Shown here: piece after piece, positions 46,835 through 58,530 of the stretch
Layout: each line of letters begins with the position of its first letter
Numbering within the stretch: position 1 is the first letter of the stretch
Source of the DNA: Tipula vernalis
Taxonomy: Eukaryota > Arthropoda > Insecta > Diptera > Tipulidae
DNA: 64,000 nucleotides
Assembly (NCBI GenBank): GCA_958295665.1
Contig: OY282560.1
Coordinates: 271,610,177-271,674,176, forward strand
Reading direction: 5' to 3'
Translations under genes and position numbers: made by a program
The notes under the pieces: generated by a model
Databases searched by the model: none
Told to the model about the DNA's origin: nothing
What the model saw: the letters and a program-made list of their open reading frames with translations, nothing else

Positions 46835-46990
46835 GGAGAGATACAAAGTTGTTATTCACTCCTCTTAAAGAACGTAAACGCCGCATGAATATTCCTACAG
46901 TGGGTGAAGTAGCCATTGACACAGTGAACAGAATTTGATCGCCGTGATATAATTATTGCAAATTGTACTAATACATTCCCAAACCATTGG
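46835..46990 (+). pseudogene. Helitron helicase-like fragment
   Basis: Plus-strand frames read MPTERYKVVIHS, then PLKERKRRMNIPTVGEVAID and, after a frameshift, EFDRRDIIIANC. The order 'KVVI', 'RR-x-N-x-PT-x-x-EVA' and 'DRRDI-I' is the conserved start of the Rep/helicase-like domain in animal Helitrons, which move by rolling-circle transposition. Only about 50 residues survive, with two frame changes, and no Helitron ends (TC / CTRR hairpin) were found. Confidence 0.55.
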
Positions 46991-47689
46991 GAAAAGCTTC
47001 ATGTTCTCGATGTTTGATCAGGATGTATGCGTCGATCTCTTGAAAGGGTCCTTATATAATAGCAGACCTTACTCATTGCTATTACTTAGGAACAAATTTG
47101 CCACAAATTCGTAGAATTTTTATCATACCTAGGTACTTTAAAATTATTCATTTCAAATGCTGTTTCTAGACTTAATTGTTTTATATTTCTAGTAATTCTA
47201 TTCTAGAAAACGGGTTCGGCGTAAGAATCGACAATAAATGGTGGAATTATTAAAAAGGTTAGAATCCGTTCAACGACAAATAACATTATGGAACATGATA
47301 ATTGCCGATGGATTGACTAAGTCAAAAAAGTGAAGAATTGTATTTTAAGTCTTATTGTAATACATATATGTACTAATATATGTATTATGTTAAAACTAGA
47401 GATCTAGTCTTTTCCGCATTGCAGGTTTACCCCGGAGCTTTGCAGCAGCAATTCCTAGTAGATTAAGCCATTTTTAATTTTACTCTTCCAAGTCTTTACG
47501 ACATCTGAACATTAGCAAACACATTTACCTGCCACGAGCGACAAGACGTTGATTTTTGACGTTGAACTAAGGTCAATTGGCTAACATAGCTTTAAACAAA
47601 ACCGATTTAGTGAAAAGCACGAATTAGCCGAGAAAACAATATTCCGTAAAAAAAGGACTAAAATTACATTGCTAAAAAGAATGAATAAA
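46991..47689. other. eroded DNA, possible LINE remnants
   Basis: A stretch at 47215-47330 reads QKRVRRKNRQ, then ELLKRLESVQRQITLW, vaguely like the C-terminal part of LINE reverse transcriptases, but it is too short to support. The rest is unrecognised. Confidence 0.3.
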
Positions 47690-47995
47690 AAATTGTGATT
47701 TTTTAATAGATTTAAGAACAAAATTCTGCTTGAGACAAAAGATATTTTCTACGAATCAATTGTCGCCCCGCATATTGACTACTTATAGTTCGTCAGTATT
47801 TTACATAATGAACCAATGTCTATACACTGGCTGCAAAAGACACAGAATAGATTTAAGAGTGCTATTTTCAGGAAAGAAAGTAAAACCAGAAGTGCTTAAG
47901 ATATTGAAATGGATGATTTTAATATGTTCCGAAAATTGTAAGAGAATTCAATCCAGTTTCGAACTGATGAGCTTATGATTATGATAAAATCAATC
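47690..47995 (+). pseudogene. LINE reverse transcriptase C-terminal scrap
   Basis: In one plus-strand frame the segment reads KDIFYESIVAPHIDY, a stop, then HWLQKTQNRFKSAIFRKES. This matches the block after the polymerase core in Jockey/CR1-type proteins ('Y-x-S-I-V/I-x-PH-x-D/E-Y', then 'LQK-x-QNR'). Several stops and shifts are present. It is distinct from the LINEs at 4.3 and 40 kb. Confidence 0.6.
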
Positions 47996-48162
47996 TTCTC
48001 ATCAGGCCGCAACGACTGGACTAATTATACCACAATTTACATTCTATATATACAGAATGTGCTGTGCGTTAAGTATTAGCGAATCATAACTAATACAGAT
48101 GAATTCTCTTACAAATGTTTTCTTCTTCACAATATTCACACAGATCTATTTCTGTGTACGCT

Positions 48163-48528
48163 AATTTTTACTTTATTAATTTTTTTTGTTGAATATTAAT
48201 TAATTCATGCAATATCTAATATGCTACCGATGATTAGACCATTTTAATTGTGTTTCGATTAATACGAGAAGTATATTAGTATTTACGAACAGTAATTCAA
48301 CGAAACCGACTAATAGACAGAATTCTATTTATTTAATTATATGATTTTAATATGTTCCGAAAATAGAATTCTGTCTATTACTCGGTTTCGTTGAATTACT
48401 GTTCGTAAATACTAATATACTTCTCGTGTTAATCGAAACACAATTAAAATGGTCTAATCACCGGTAGCATATTAGATATTGCATGAATTAATTAATATTC
48501 AACAAAAAAAATTAATAAAGTAAAAATT
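48163..48528. repeat. large inverted repeat, 168-bp arms, 30-bp loop
   Basis: The arms 48163-48330 and 48361-48528 are complementary with only a few mismatches (for example CGAAACCGACTAATAGACAG against the complement of CTGTCTATTACTCGGTTTCG). The loop contains ATGATTTTAATATGTTCCGA, part of a 24-bp stretch that is identical to 47913-47936 in the LINE scrap. That suggests formation by local template switching or fold-back during repair rather than a transposon end pair. Confidence 0.9.
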
Positions 48529-48559
48529 GAAATGGAAGTCAAGAAGAAATTACGAATTG

Positions 48560-49300
48560 AAATCATATGTGAATGTAAAAAAAGTTTATTTTCACTTCGC
48601 CATAATGGTGAATTTTACAACTAAATTGCCAGCATAAAAATTGTGCATTCTTCAAGACCTTAACAGCATCATGCTAAATGGCTATATCCGACTGAAAATT
48701 TTGATTTTCACCTCGTTATATCGAATATTTGTACGAGTTAAAATTGATTTAAGATTTTCTTGCGCCCTTGATCAAAACCTTTCCATTAATAACATTTCCA
48801 AGTTTACACGACTTCCAAAACTGGTTAAACCGATAAATTCCATGACAAAAGTGTCAAAAGAAAAATGAGTTTTTATTGGAGTGCTATAAAAAATTAGAAT
48901 TTTCTTACGTCCCTACATCAAGACCTAAAGATTGATAATTAATATGAAAAACTAAAATTGTTGCATCATTCAAGACCTTTACAATAACATTCTACATGGG
49001 TCCCTCCACAATGGGAACTTTCTAGGAGTGGTGAAATTGTTGAGGATTTTGTAATGGTGAATATTTAGAAGAGCGGTTAAAAAGTTTACAATCGTATCCC
49101 TTCATAGCTTTCAACATACCTGCAAAAGACCAAAAGTGTATATCTACCATCTGACAACAGCCAGATCAGAAATAAAATTGTTGTATACTCAAGGCCTTTG
49201 CAACGATAAAGCATAGTTATATTCGACTGGAAAAAATTGACTTTCACCTCACCGTGATGAATTTTTATATGGATGGTGGCTGGTAAATAATATTTAAATC
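48560..49300. repeat. degenerate long tandem repeats
   Basis: The phrase TTGTTGCATCATTCAAGACC and variants occur at about 48640, 48958 and 49183, each followed by a related block (CCTTTACAATAACAT, then TTTTCACCTCG-type sequence). The period is irregular, 225-318 bp. The block is old and non-coding. Similar phrases reappear right of the copia element (about 53590-54130), so the copia inserted into this repeat field. Confidence 0.5.
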
Positions 49301-49694
49301 CTAAAAGCCTCTCTTGGTTTTGAAAGAAGTCCCTGCGAAAACTCTAAGTGATAAATTTACATTGCGCCCATTGCGCGTCTGAACTTTCCTTGTGGACAAT
49401 TCGAATAATACAAAATCAGAATTAATGTGAATTATTTACCCTAACCTCCACCGTCCTAACAGCGTGCTTATTTAAAATCGGCTTAATAGCAAAAAATTTT
49501 ATTACTCGGATAATATTGACAAATGCAGGTAAATTTAGAAATTTCAGTTTCAAATTATTTTCTTGTTTTTTATTGATGTTACACCCCCTTTATGGGATGG
49601 AAAACGGACTGTTTTCACAAATCTCTTCATAACTGCTTTATTTTCAATTTTTCGAACAAAATATACAGATTCAAAATTAATTGGAATTTATTAT
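49301..49694. other. spacer before the copia left LTR
   Basis: No gene is seen. The last five bases (ATTAT, 49690-49694) compare with ATTTT at 53546-53550 as a probable, slightly decayed target duplication. Confidence 0.5.
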
Positions 49695-49877
49695 TGTTGA
49701 GTTATTAAGTGTGAGAGAGTCTTTATTTTGTTTTTTGTTTTTAATGCTAGCCGCTTGTGGCGTTCTTTCTTATGTACTTTCTTTTGTTAGCTTTTAATAA
49801 ATACCTCTTTAATAAATAGACGCTTGTCATTTTTATTTGCGTTATACTTCTTTTTATTTAAGACTATAATCACATCA
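49695..49877 (+). repeat. copia left LTR
   Basis: It begins TGTTGAG and ends CACATCA. It contains TTTTAATAAATACC, a likely polyadenylation signal, and differs from the right LTR by a handful of substitutions and small indels. Confidence 0.95.
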
Positions 49878-49893
49878 GGTTATGGGCCCAGAC
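49878..49893 (+). other. copia primer-binding site
   Basis: GGTTATGGGCCCAG immediately follows the left LTR. In Drosophila copia the same type of sequence pairs with an internal fragment of initiator methionine tRNA to prime minus-strand DNA synthesis. Confidence 0.85.
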
Positions 49894-50010
49894 CCACTTA
49901 AATAATCAAAGGAAAAAGTATTAAAAAGTTCAATTTGTTAAAATTCGTGGTTAACGAGTTTATTGTAATTATTTTTTTTTTCTGTGTAAAAAGAAAAAAA
50001 AAATTGTAGA

Positions 50011-51882
50011 ATGGCGGCAACGTTCGCGTCCATAGAGAAATTGCGTGGAAGAGATAATTATGAGACATTGGAATTTGCTGCTCAAGCATATCTTCAAATG
50101 AATGACCTTTGGAGTCATGTTGAGAGCACATGCAAGGAAATTGATGAACTGGTTTCAACTAGACTAGTGAATTGCGTTAACTGGTTTCAACTAGACTGGT
50201 GAATTGCGGTTCGATGAAATTTTTCGTTAACAAAATTACTATGACCTCTCACAAGTTGAAAGGTGCCGGCATGGAAATAGACGATGAGTGGATTGGCACA
50301 TTGTTGTTGGCCGGATTAAGCGACGAGTCAAAGCCCATGATTATGGCGATAAAGAGTTCTGGCACAAAAATTTCGGCTGACTTAATAAAAACCAAGCTAC
50401 TTCAAGAAGTTCGTTTGGATGATAGAGTTGCGGGCTATGCCTCTGCATCAGCCATGTACGTCAAGCCAGCGAAGTCAAACAATTATCGGAAAAAGAAGAA
50501 ACAAGTAAAGGACGGGAAATGTTTCGGATGTGGTGAAGTTGGTGACTACAAAAACAAATGTCCTAAAGCGAAGATGGCTAGTCCTTCATCAGTTTTTTCG
50601 TGTTTGACGGCATGCAATCTTAAATCAACTGAGTGGTATGTAGACTCTGGCGCCTCTGCACACATGACATGTGAACAAGGTTGGATGGAAAATCTCAAAC
50701 CAGTGTCAGAATCAGGAGAGGTCACGATTGCAAATCAATCAAAATTGAAGGCGGAATTGATTGGGAATGTTTTACTCCAGCTAGAGGTGAATAATCGTAT
50801 AGTGGATACTACAGTTCATGACATTCTATTCGTGCCAGATCTTTGCACAAACTTATTGTCAGTCAGTCAGTTAGTTCGCAAAGGACTAATTGTCAACTTT
50901 AGTGCAAATGATTGCAAAGTTTTCGACAAAAACAACAAATTACTGGTTGAGGCAAAAGTAAATGCTGGGATGTTCAAAGTGACACAGACGAGTGAAACAT
51001 GTTTTAGGGTCAAAGTTGAGGATTCATGGGAATTATGGCCTCGTCGTCTAGGACATGTAGGTCATTATAGCTTGATGAGATTACGAAATAGTTTTGTGGA
51101 CGGGATGAGTTTTGTCGGTGGTCAACAGGACAAGTGTGAAACTTGTTTAAAGGGGAAACAACACTCGCCTTCCGTTCAAAGACAGCAAATCTCGGGCTAC
51201 CAGAGAACTAGAACTGGTACACACTTACGTGTGTGGTCGAATGCCAGTTGATTCATTTGGCGGCTCGCGATATTTTGTGACTTTCTTGGATGATTTTAGC
51301 CGCAAGATTTTCGTGTATTTTATCAAGAACAAATCAAACACCTTGAATGTTTTCAAGGAGTTCAAAGCATTTGCGGAGAACCAAACGGGTCACAAAATCA
51401 GAACGTTGCGTTCAGATAATGGAACAGAGTACTGCAACAAGGAGTTTTCTAAGTTCCTCCGAGATTCGGGGATACAGCATCAAACAACTGCACCGTAAAC
51501 ACCGGTTGAAGCTGTCAACACAGCGGCTTATCTTGTGAATCGTTCACCATATCGTGGGGCTATCGATAAAACGCCCGAAGAAATTTGGTCCAACAAAAAG
51601 CCTGATTTGTCCAACTTGAAAGTGTTTGGATGCAAGGCAATGGATGTCAGTCGTGATGTCGTTTTTCTGGAGGATCAACGCTGTGAAAACAAGGTAATTG
51701 ATTGTAACGAATTTTCTAATCATTTTTATCCATTCGAAGATGATAGCAATGAAGTGGGAGATGAGGCAATTGTTACAACAGCAAGTTCAGAAGGCGTATC
51801 TGGGTATCAAAATAGTGAGAATCTAACAGATGAAGATTCAATTGATGTTTCGGTAGTAATGAACCGTCAAATGAGGAAGTGA
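50011..51882 (+). pseudogene. copia gag, protease and integrase, broken
   Basis: The ATG at 50011 starts a gag (MAATFASIEKLRGRDNYETL) that forms the particle. A 32-bp tandem duplication at 50147-50208 breaks the frame. Gag resumes at 50199 and carries a zinc knuckle at about 50518 (CFGCGEVGDYKNKC, with the usual His replaced). The aspartic protease has WYVDSGASAHMT at about 50636. The integrase zinc domain follows (LGHVGHYSLMRL, CETCLKGKQHS). In the core, the first catalytic Asp position reads HLRVWSN/CGRMP across a frameshift at about 51225, the second is RSDNGTEY, and a deletion at about 51497 removes the segment with the third acidic residue. Further deletion and a stop end this part at 51882. 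Confidence 0.9.
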
Positions 51883-52099
51883 ACGATGTTTCGTTACAGC
51901 CGCGCCGTTCATCGAGAGATGGACAATGGATGACAATGGATGATCCATTGTCAGTAGAGGGGTCTATGAGAAGCTCAAATGCCATCACTGGAAAACAGCT
52001 TTGGAAAAGGAGAACCGTTCGTTAATCGAAAACGAGACGTGGTCGCTTACAGATTTGCCACCTGATCGTAGAGCAATTCACCAAGTACAACGAGAAAGG

Positions 52100-53350
52100 A
52101 GTGGTAGATACGGTACAAGGCTCGTTTGGTAGTGAAGGGTTGTGCTCAGCGTAAGGGCATTGATTATGAGGAGACATTCTCACCCGTAGTTCGCTACTCG
52201 TCGATACGGTTTTTTGATTGCGGTAGCTGTGAGGTACGATTTAGAGATCGATCAGATGGATGCGATTACACCGTTCCTTCATCGCGATTTAAGCGAGGAA
52301 ATCTATATGATTCAACCTGAAAAGTTTAGTGATGGAAGTCAACGTGTTTGTTGTATGAAGATGTCGTTATACGGACTCAAGCAGTCCAGTCGTGTATGGA
52401 ATCAGCGTTTGGACACTGCTTTGAAGAATTTTGGCATGAAATGCTCAAATTACGATGCATATATTTACTATCTTATGGTAGTAAGATGTTGATTGTAGCA
52501 GTATATGTTGACGACTTGCTCATTTTTTCCAGCGACAAAGTTTTGAAAGCTGATTTGAAGTTGTATCTACAGAAGCAATTTAAAATGAAGGACATTGGAT
52601 CCAAATCAGAAACTTACTTCAGAAATGTCGCCGAAGAATGAGTCAGATCGCGAATCCATGAAGGATGTGCCATATCCAGAAGCAGTTGTGAGCTTGTCGT
52701 TTGCTGCCCAGGTATCACGACCAGATATACAGTTCGCGGTAGGAGCTGTCAGCAGATTCAATAACAATCCAGGCGTTGCTCATTGGTTGGCAGTAAAGCG
52801 GATCATGCGATATTTGAAAGGTACAATCGAGATGAAATGGACTTATTCAAAAAATGGAAAAGAAGTAGTGCAATGTTATTGCGATTCAGATTGGGCAAGT
52901 GATTCAATAGATCGACGTTCGACAACAGGATATGTATTCAAACTGCAAGGTGGAGCAATTTCATGAGCGTCAAAGAAGCAACCAATAGTTGCTTTGTCTA
53001 CAACAGAGTCCGAATACATGGCTATGCCTTTGGCAACGCAAGAGGCTATTTGGTGGCGGGGTATATGTCAGGAGTTGTTAGGGGAAAATAAATGTTCAAC
53101 CATCATACACTGCGACAACAAAGGAGCGATCCAACTAAGGGAGAAGACAGCTTTTTCACCCAGAACAAAGCATATAGATGTTCGTCATCATTTTCTGCAC
53201 GAGAAGGTTAATGACAAGGTAGTTAAATTTGTTTACATCAACACAAACGAAATGTTAGCAGATAGCCTTACCAAACCCGGTGACAGCAGAAAAACACAGG
53301 TTCTGTTCAATGGGAGTCAATCTTGTGAAGAGGTGAGTGCTGGAAAATAA
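52100..53350 (+). pseudogene. copia reverse transcriptase and RNase H, broken
   Basis: RT begins [20 protein letters not shown], then [11 protein letters not shown]. After a frameshift near 52205 comes [16 protein letters not shown] (motif A), SLYGLKQSSRVWNQ, then after another shift AVYVDDLLIFSSD (motif C with its Asp pair). RNase H follows with SRPDIQFAVGAVSRF, YCDSDWASDSIDRRSTTGYV (catalytic Asp), a TGA at about 52964, STTESEYMAM and HCDNKGAIQL, ending with KHIDVRHHFLHEKV and a stop at 53350. At least three frame changes and one internal stop make it inactive. The motif order and the copia-type RNase H are diagnostic. Confidence 0.92.
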
Positions 53351-53364
53351 GGCTCTAGTGGAGG
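53351..53364 (+). other. copia polypurine tract
   Basis: GGCTCTAGTGGAGG lies immediately before the right LTR; AGTGGAGG is the likely plus-strand primer. Confidence 0.6.
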
Positions 53365-53545
53365 TGTTGAGTTATTAAGTGTGAGAGAGTCTTTATTTTG
53401 TTTTTTGTTTTTAATGCTAGCCCCTTGTGGCGTTCTCTTTCTTATGTACTTTCTTTTGTTAGCTTTTAATAAATACCTCGTGAATGGACGCTTGTCATTT
53501 TTATTTGCATTATACTTCTTTTTATTTAAGTCTATAATCACATCA
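53365..53545 (+). repeat. copia right LTR
   Basis: It begins TGTTGAG and ends CACATCA. It lacks the small TTTAATAAATA duplication present in the left LTR and has a two-base CT insertion in the CGTTCTCTTTC region. Confidence 0.95.
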
Positions 53546-56540
53546 ATTTTCCCATCTAAATAAGTATTTTGTAAAATCGTCACACCCCTTGATCAACTGA
53601 TTTTCACCTGGGAGCAAACGGCATTTTTTTAGACTCGATTATTTAAACATTTGTAAGAAATGAAAAGAATAAAAAAGTTGTTCAAGATTAAATTTGTAAT
53701 AAAAAAATATATTTTCGAGAACTAATGACATCCTTTTCAACTCTTAAAAAGTCCAACCATTTTGGTAATTTTAAGAAAGCTTTCGGATTAAGATTCGTAC
53801 TAAAATCATTTTGTTTCATATAAAATAGTTTTTGGTTTGCTGCATTTTGGTTTTTGATACTCTCCCTCTCTCTCTCTTGCAGTTTGATATAGAAAAATTT
53901 AAAACAAAATTGATAAACAACGTTAAATGAAAATAATCAAAATATTGGTTTGAGCATAATACACACACAAATGAGGTATCTTCTTCGGTTTTTGATGTAG
54001 TGAATATAATTTACTAGGTCAGTATGTTCTGGCCAGATACTTAATGTGAATGGCGAGAGTTATATTTTTGTAATTTGGTCCGTTGGTCGTAACTTTTCAG
54101 TACGAAACCAAACTACCAGCATAGGAACTTATGGAGGATTCTCATTTTTGAAGAGGAATACATTTGTATAACTCTTGGTCCTTGGGCTAAAGTACGGGGA
54201 GGGGGGAATGATATTTCTACTTTTTTCAATAGATATGTTATGAGGGATTACTCTTTATTTTTCTGATTTACCAAATCGAAAATATTGGGAATGTTTTCGA
54301 ATGTAACCAAATGCTAACACAAACTGGTAATTGCTAGAACATATCGTTGTGCAAAATTTCAAAATTATCGTTGTGCAAATCAGTGTCTTGGAATCCTGGT
54401 ATAACACCTAATTCGTCATAAAACACGAAAATCTGAATCAAATATTTATTCGCGATTACAAAATTACCTGTTATGAACTAAAAATAATTGACACAATTAC
54501 ATATTTACCATGCTATTACATAAATAAACCGATAAATGTTATTAAAACGTTATTAATTATATTTTTATATTAAGTAGCTGTATTCTGACACACTGTTTAA
54601 GCGCTTTTGTACAATTCAATTACGATACTTAAAAATTCATAAATTAATCATAATCATCATTATTTATCCATTTCAAGAGGAACGATTTGATCAAGCCTAA
54701 CAAATGTATAAAAGCCACACAAGATATGTATATATTTGTATATAAAATGAATTGGATGTAAGAACGCAATTAATCAAAATTAAAATGAACATACATATTT
54801 CAAAACTTCAAGTGATTTATTATCACTTAATAATAGCAGGTTTGTACATTTAAGTCCGCTATACTATATACACACATAGGTGTGCATTACTCCTACACAA
54901 TAATATCAAATACAAAAAAAAGGGTAAATAAAAATATCATAATTGAAAATAAATTTCATATTACCTTTCGTAAATATTTTTTATAAAAAAATTAAATTAT
55001 TAAGACACAAGATATCATTTCTATAATTAATTAATATACCGAAGTGTAACTTCAGCAACACCTATAATCTAATTAACCTGAGTTTTGTTTTTATGATTTA
55101 AAACAACAAATAGTAAAACAAAACTTTCCCAACTTTTTAAAATTCAATTGGTATTGTTACTTTTCTAAGAATTGGATTAATTTTTTTCTTTTGTATAATA
55201 CATTAGTGGGGTATTTAAGTGTAATTAAAGGGCGTTCATTTTATACCTTTAATTTCATTGGATTTGATAAAATTATACATTTTGTAATATGTTTCTTAAA
55301 TTCGTAGAAATATGGGAAATTTTAGCATGCATTATTCAGCTAAATTTGTATATCATGTACACCTTACCTAATCTTGCACCAAACACATAGTTTTGCTTAA
55401 TATTCATAAAATTATATGGATGTGAAATCAGTACAGCGATAAAAAACGGATTTTTTTTTTTATTATAATTCTCTATTTAATTGTTATATATTTTCGAATA
55501 TGTTTCGTGATCAGGTAATTTCCACATGTCGGAGAAATTCAAAGATAATTTTATTATACTTATTTGTAAATAAACCAGTTGTAATTAGAATATCTATTTT
55601 ATTTATGATTATATTTATGTGTTTTAAATCCGGTAGCATTAATAAAATTATTTTATTTTATGGCTGCTCGAGATAATACCTATCGTTTTCGATAGGTAAC
55701 TATAAACTTTTTATTTGTTTCTCCATTCTCTATTTTTTTAAATTAACATTAATCAATTTAAAACAAGTACTTGAGACATTAATAGTTTCTCGAATTTCGT
55801 TATTTTAAAAATCGAATTTTAAAATGATTACTTCAAAATTCGATTTGTTCTAAAATATTTATAAATAAATACATCCAAATTTTTAAAGTTGATTATACAA
55901 TTTATTCCAATTTTATAACTTTATACATTAATTCGAGGATTAATCAAGCTTTATATGGAAAACTGTCCACTTTTAGTGAAATCTGGCTATCTAATTAAAA
56001 AACTTCTGAATGAGAAATATTCGAAATTACAGCTGTCGCAACATAAAAGACTATCTGTAAATCAATCTGTAGTGAAGACAGCCGTACCGAAGATAATCGG
56101 CTAGGCTTTACTCAGGTCCTAAATTTCTAAAATGTGAAAAACTGTGATTTAATAAACTTTCCGGTAATCTAGAAGTTTGACTAATTAAATAAATCTAGAA
56201 AATATTAAAACGATTAAAAAAATAACGGTTTTCTCTATTTTCAACTGTTTAGCATTTTAAAGTGTTAATTTCTTCTTTAAAAGGAGTTGAAACGTTAAAC
56301 TAAGTTTAACAAATTTTTTTTTTTTTTTTTTAAATAATGGAGTAGTCACCGATATCAACAACAAGAAAATATTTGGCTCGTAAGCTGTACTCCACTATAT
56401 AAACTGCTATCATCGGCTTAGCATATACCTAATTAATCGTAAAAAATAAAGTAATGTCAACGCTTTCCATAATATTCAGTGACTTTAATATTTAAATCAG
56501 GCAACAAAACATTACTTCAACGATAAAATATAAAGGGCTG
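53546..56540. other. AT-rich intergenic DNA
   Basis: No gene is supported. The first 600 bp resemble the degenerate repeat field left of the copia element. There is a short (CT)n run near 53862-53878 ahead of TTGCAG, and a 9-bp inverted repeat (TACCTATCG / CGATAGGTA) near 55677-55698. A T run lies at about 56311-56331. Confidence 0.4.
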
Positions 56541-57355
56541 AAACCTCATGGGGTCATCAGAACGTCGGACTTGATTAATTCAACTCCCAAATCAATCTCG
56601 AAATGAACCTGTCAAGTCAATCTTCAGCTTAACCGCCAACCCAACCCTCAACTCAATCACCAAATCAATCATTAAATAATTCCGCAACCGAACAACTCAC
56701 CTAACCCCAGTACAAGCTAACTAAATCCTAACTCAACTTCAACTCAACTTACCTCGAACGAAATCTCAATCCTCTGCTCAATTCCACAATTATTTTCTAA
56801 CCCAATCCCAAAATTAACTCATTTCGACAGCTATATGCGTGTATGAACTCAACTCAATCCAGCCACCCACTAAACCATAAACTCGACCTCAAATTAATCC
56901 CTAACCAAAGGCATACGTGCCGTCGTACCAACATAACCTTAAACAGTCATTCCAACGTACCATTATTCCATTAGACCGTCATACCATCATTACACTATAC
57001 CATTAAACCATCATACAATCATACCATCGTACCATAGTGAAGTCAAACCATCCCACCATTACACCATGATGTTTCATATATTCAGTCATACCATCACACC
57101 GTTATACAATAATATCAATCCACCATACCACTATATCTTCATAACATCACACAATCATACCATGATATACACCCTCTTACCACGATATCGTCATACCATC
57201 GTACCGTCAAACCATCACCATAATACCATCATATATCAAACCATCATATCGCCATACCACTCTACCCTCATACCATCATACCATCATGTCACCATACCGT
57301 CGTACCATCATACCATCATACCAACATACCATAATGCCATTATACCATCATACAT
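56541..57355 (+). repeat. simple-sequence tract: AACTCAATC-type then ACCATCAT-type repeats
   Basis: From 56570 to 56900 C/A-rich words such as CAACTCAATC recur irregularly. From 56925 to 57355 the core ACCATCAT / ATACCATC repeats with many variants. G is almost absent on this strand. The open frame through it is a by-product of composition. Confidence 0.85.
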
Positions 57356-57413
57356 TATATTCTTATTGACCATATTACATATCAAGTTAACTAATATGGT
57401 CAATAAGAATATA
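57356..57413. repeat. perfect 22-bp inverted repeat, 14-bp loop
   Basis: TATATTCTTATTGACCATAT-TA (57356-57377) and its exact complement (57392-57413) close the right side of the simple-sequence tract. Confidence 0.85.
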
Positions 57414-57783
57414 ACTTAGCTATTTTTAACCGATTATGATGAATTTTGACGTTTCCAACGAATAGAAGGAAATGTGTGACATACAAATTATTTTTAGGCA
57501 AGGTTGTGAGCAATATATTAATATGGCTTCTTAATGTTGCTATTTGGGTTTCTGTGAATCATGCAGCTGTTGAGGTTTCTTTAAGACAGCGTAAACATAC
57601 ATCTCAGATTATCTCTTCCTTGCCAATCCTTCACTTTAAATCTTGGGTTATTTTTTCTGAGTATTTGCTGTCAGAGCGGTAAGTTAGGCCATGTCTAGAC
57701 AAATATAGTGTCTCGCGGACATGCGCTACAGTATTGAAAATACTAACGGTAGCGCAGAGTTTCGGAATTAGAAATATTTTTTT
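57414..57783. other. spacer between simple sequence and satellite
   Basis: No motif is recognised; the open frames in both strands here lack any known domain. Confidence 0.4.
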
Positions 57784-58530
57784 TAAATCCTCATTTCCAA
57801 ACTCGAATTTCATTATAATCGATTAAGAAATATCAAAGTTTCATCCTACTTGGTCATATTCCAGAACTTTATCTAAAAATCATTTTAAAATCCCATTTGA
57901 ATCGCACATGTAAAATTCCATTAAAATTCGTTAAAAAATGGACTAGTTCTATCATAAATGCCATATTCCAGAATTTCATCTAAAAATTATTTTAGAATCC
58001 CAATACTAGTCAAAAGATAGGTTATTTCATCACAATCAGTTGAGAAATAGGCAAGTTCCTCATACTTGGCCATATTCCAGAACTTCATTTAAAAATCATT
58101 TTAGAATCTGATTTCAAACGCACATATTCCAGAACTTCCAAAAGTCATTTTAAAATCCCATTTCCCATGCACAAGCCGAATTTCATCATAATTGGTTGAG
58201 AAATAGGCCAGTTACATTATACTTGGCCATATTCCAGAACTTTATCCAAAAATCATTTTAGAATCCCATTTCCAACGTACATGTAAAATTGAATCATAAT
58301 TGGTTGAGAAATAGGCGAGTTTTATCATAGTTTGGCCAATTTCCAATGCACAAGCCGAATTTAATCATAATTGGTTGAGAAATAGTCCAACTTCTTCCAA
58401 AAATCATTTTAAAATCCCATTTCTAACGCACATGCCAAATTTCACATAATCGGTTCAGAAATTGGCAAATTCCATCATAATTGGCCATATTCCAGAACTT
58501 CATCCAAAAATCATTTTAGAATTCCATTTG
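57784..58530 (+). repeat. 107-bp satellite array, left part
   Basis: The landmark CATATTCCAG occurs at 57855, 57962, 58071, 58123, 58228 and 58486, that is, at about 105-109 bp except for truncated or fused monomers. Each unit contains AAAAATCATTTTAGAATCCC, a CATTTCCAACGCACATG segment, and ATAATTGGTTGAGAAATAGG. The same monomer is found at 3840, 7681, 8220, 59843 and 62468. Confidence 0.9.

Larger units (their letters stand above)
49695..53545 (+). mobile_element. Ty1/copia LTR retrotransposon, internally deleted
   Basis: It is bounded by two LTRs of 183 and 181 bp that start TGTTGAGTTATTAAG and end ATAATCACATCA. It has a copia-type primer site directly after the left LTR and a purine-rich tract before the right one. 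The internal region carries gag, protease, integrase, reverse transcriptase and RNase H in copia order. At 3.85 kb it is shorter than an intact copia (about 5 kb) because of several internal deletions. Confidence 0.95.

Noticed and set aside
55677..55698. TACCTATCG / CGATAGGTA hairpin as a regulatory operator
   Set aside because: A 9-bp inverted repeat is expected by chance in a window of this size and composition; no promoter context.
57066..57419. 117-residue open frame rich in H, I, T, Y
   Set aside because: It arises from the ACCATCAT-type simple repeats; no domain or start context supports it.
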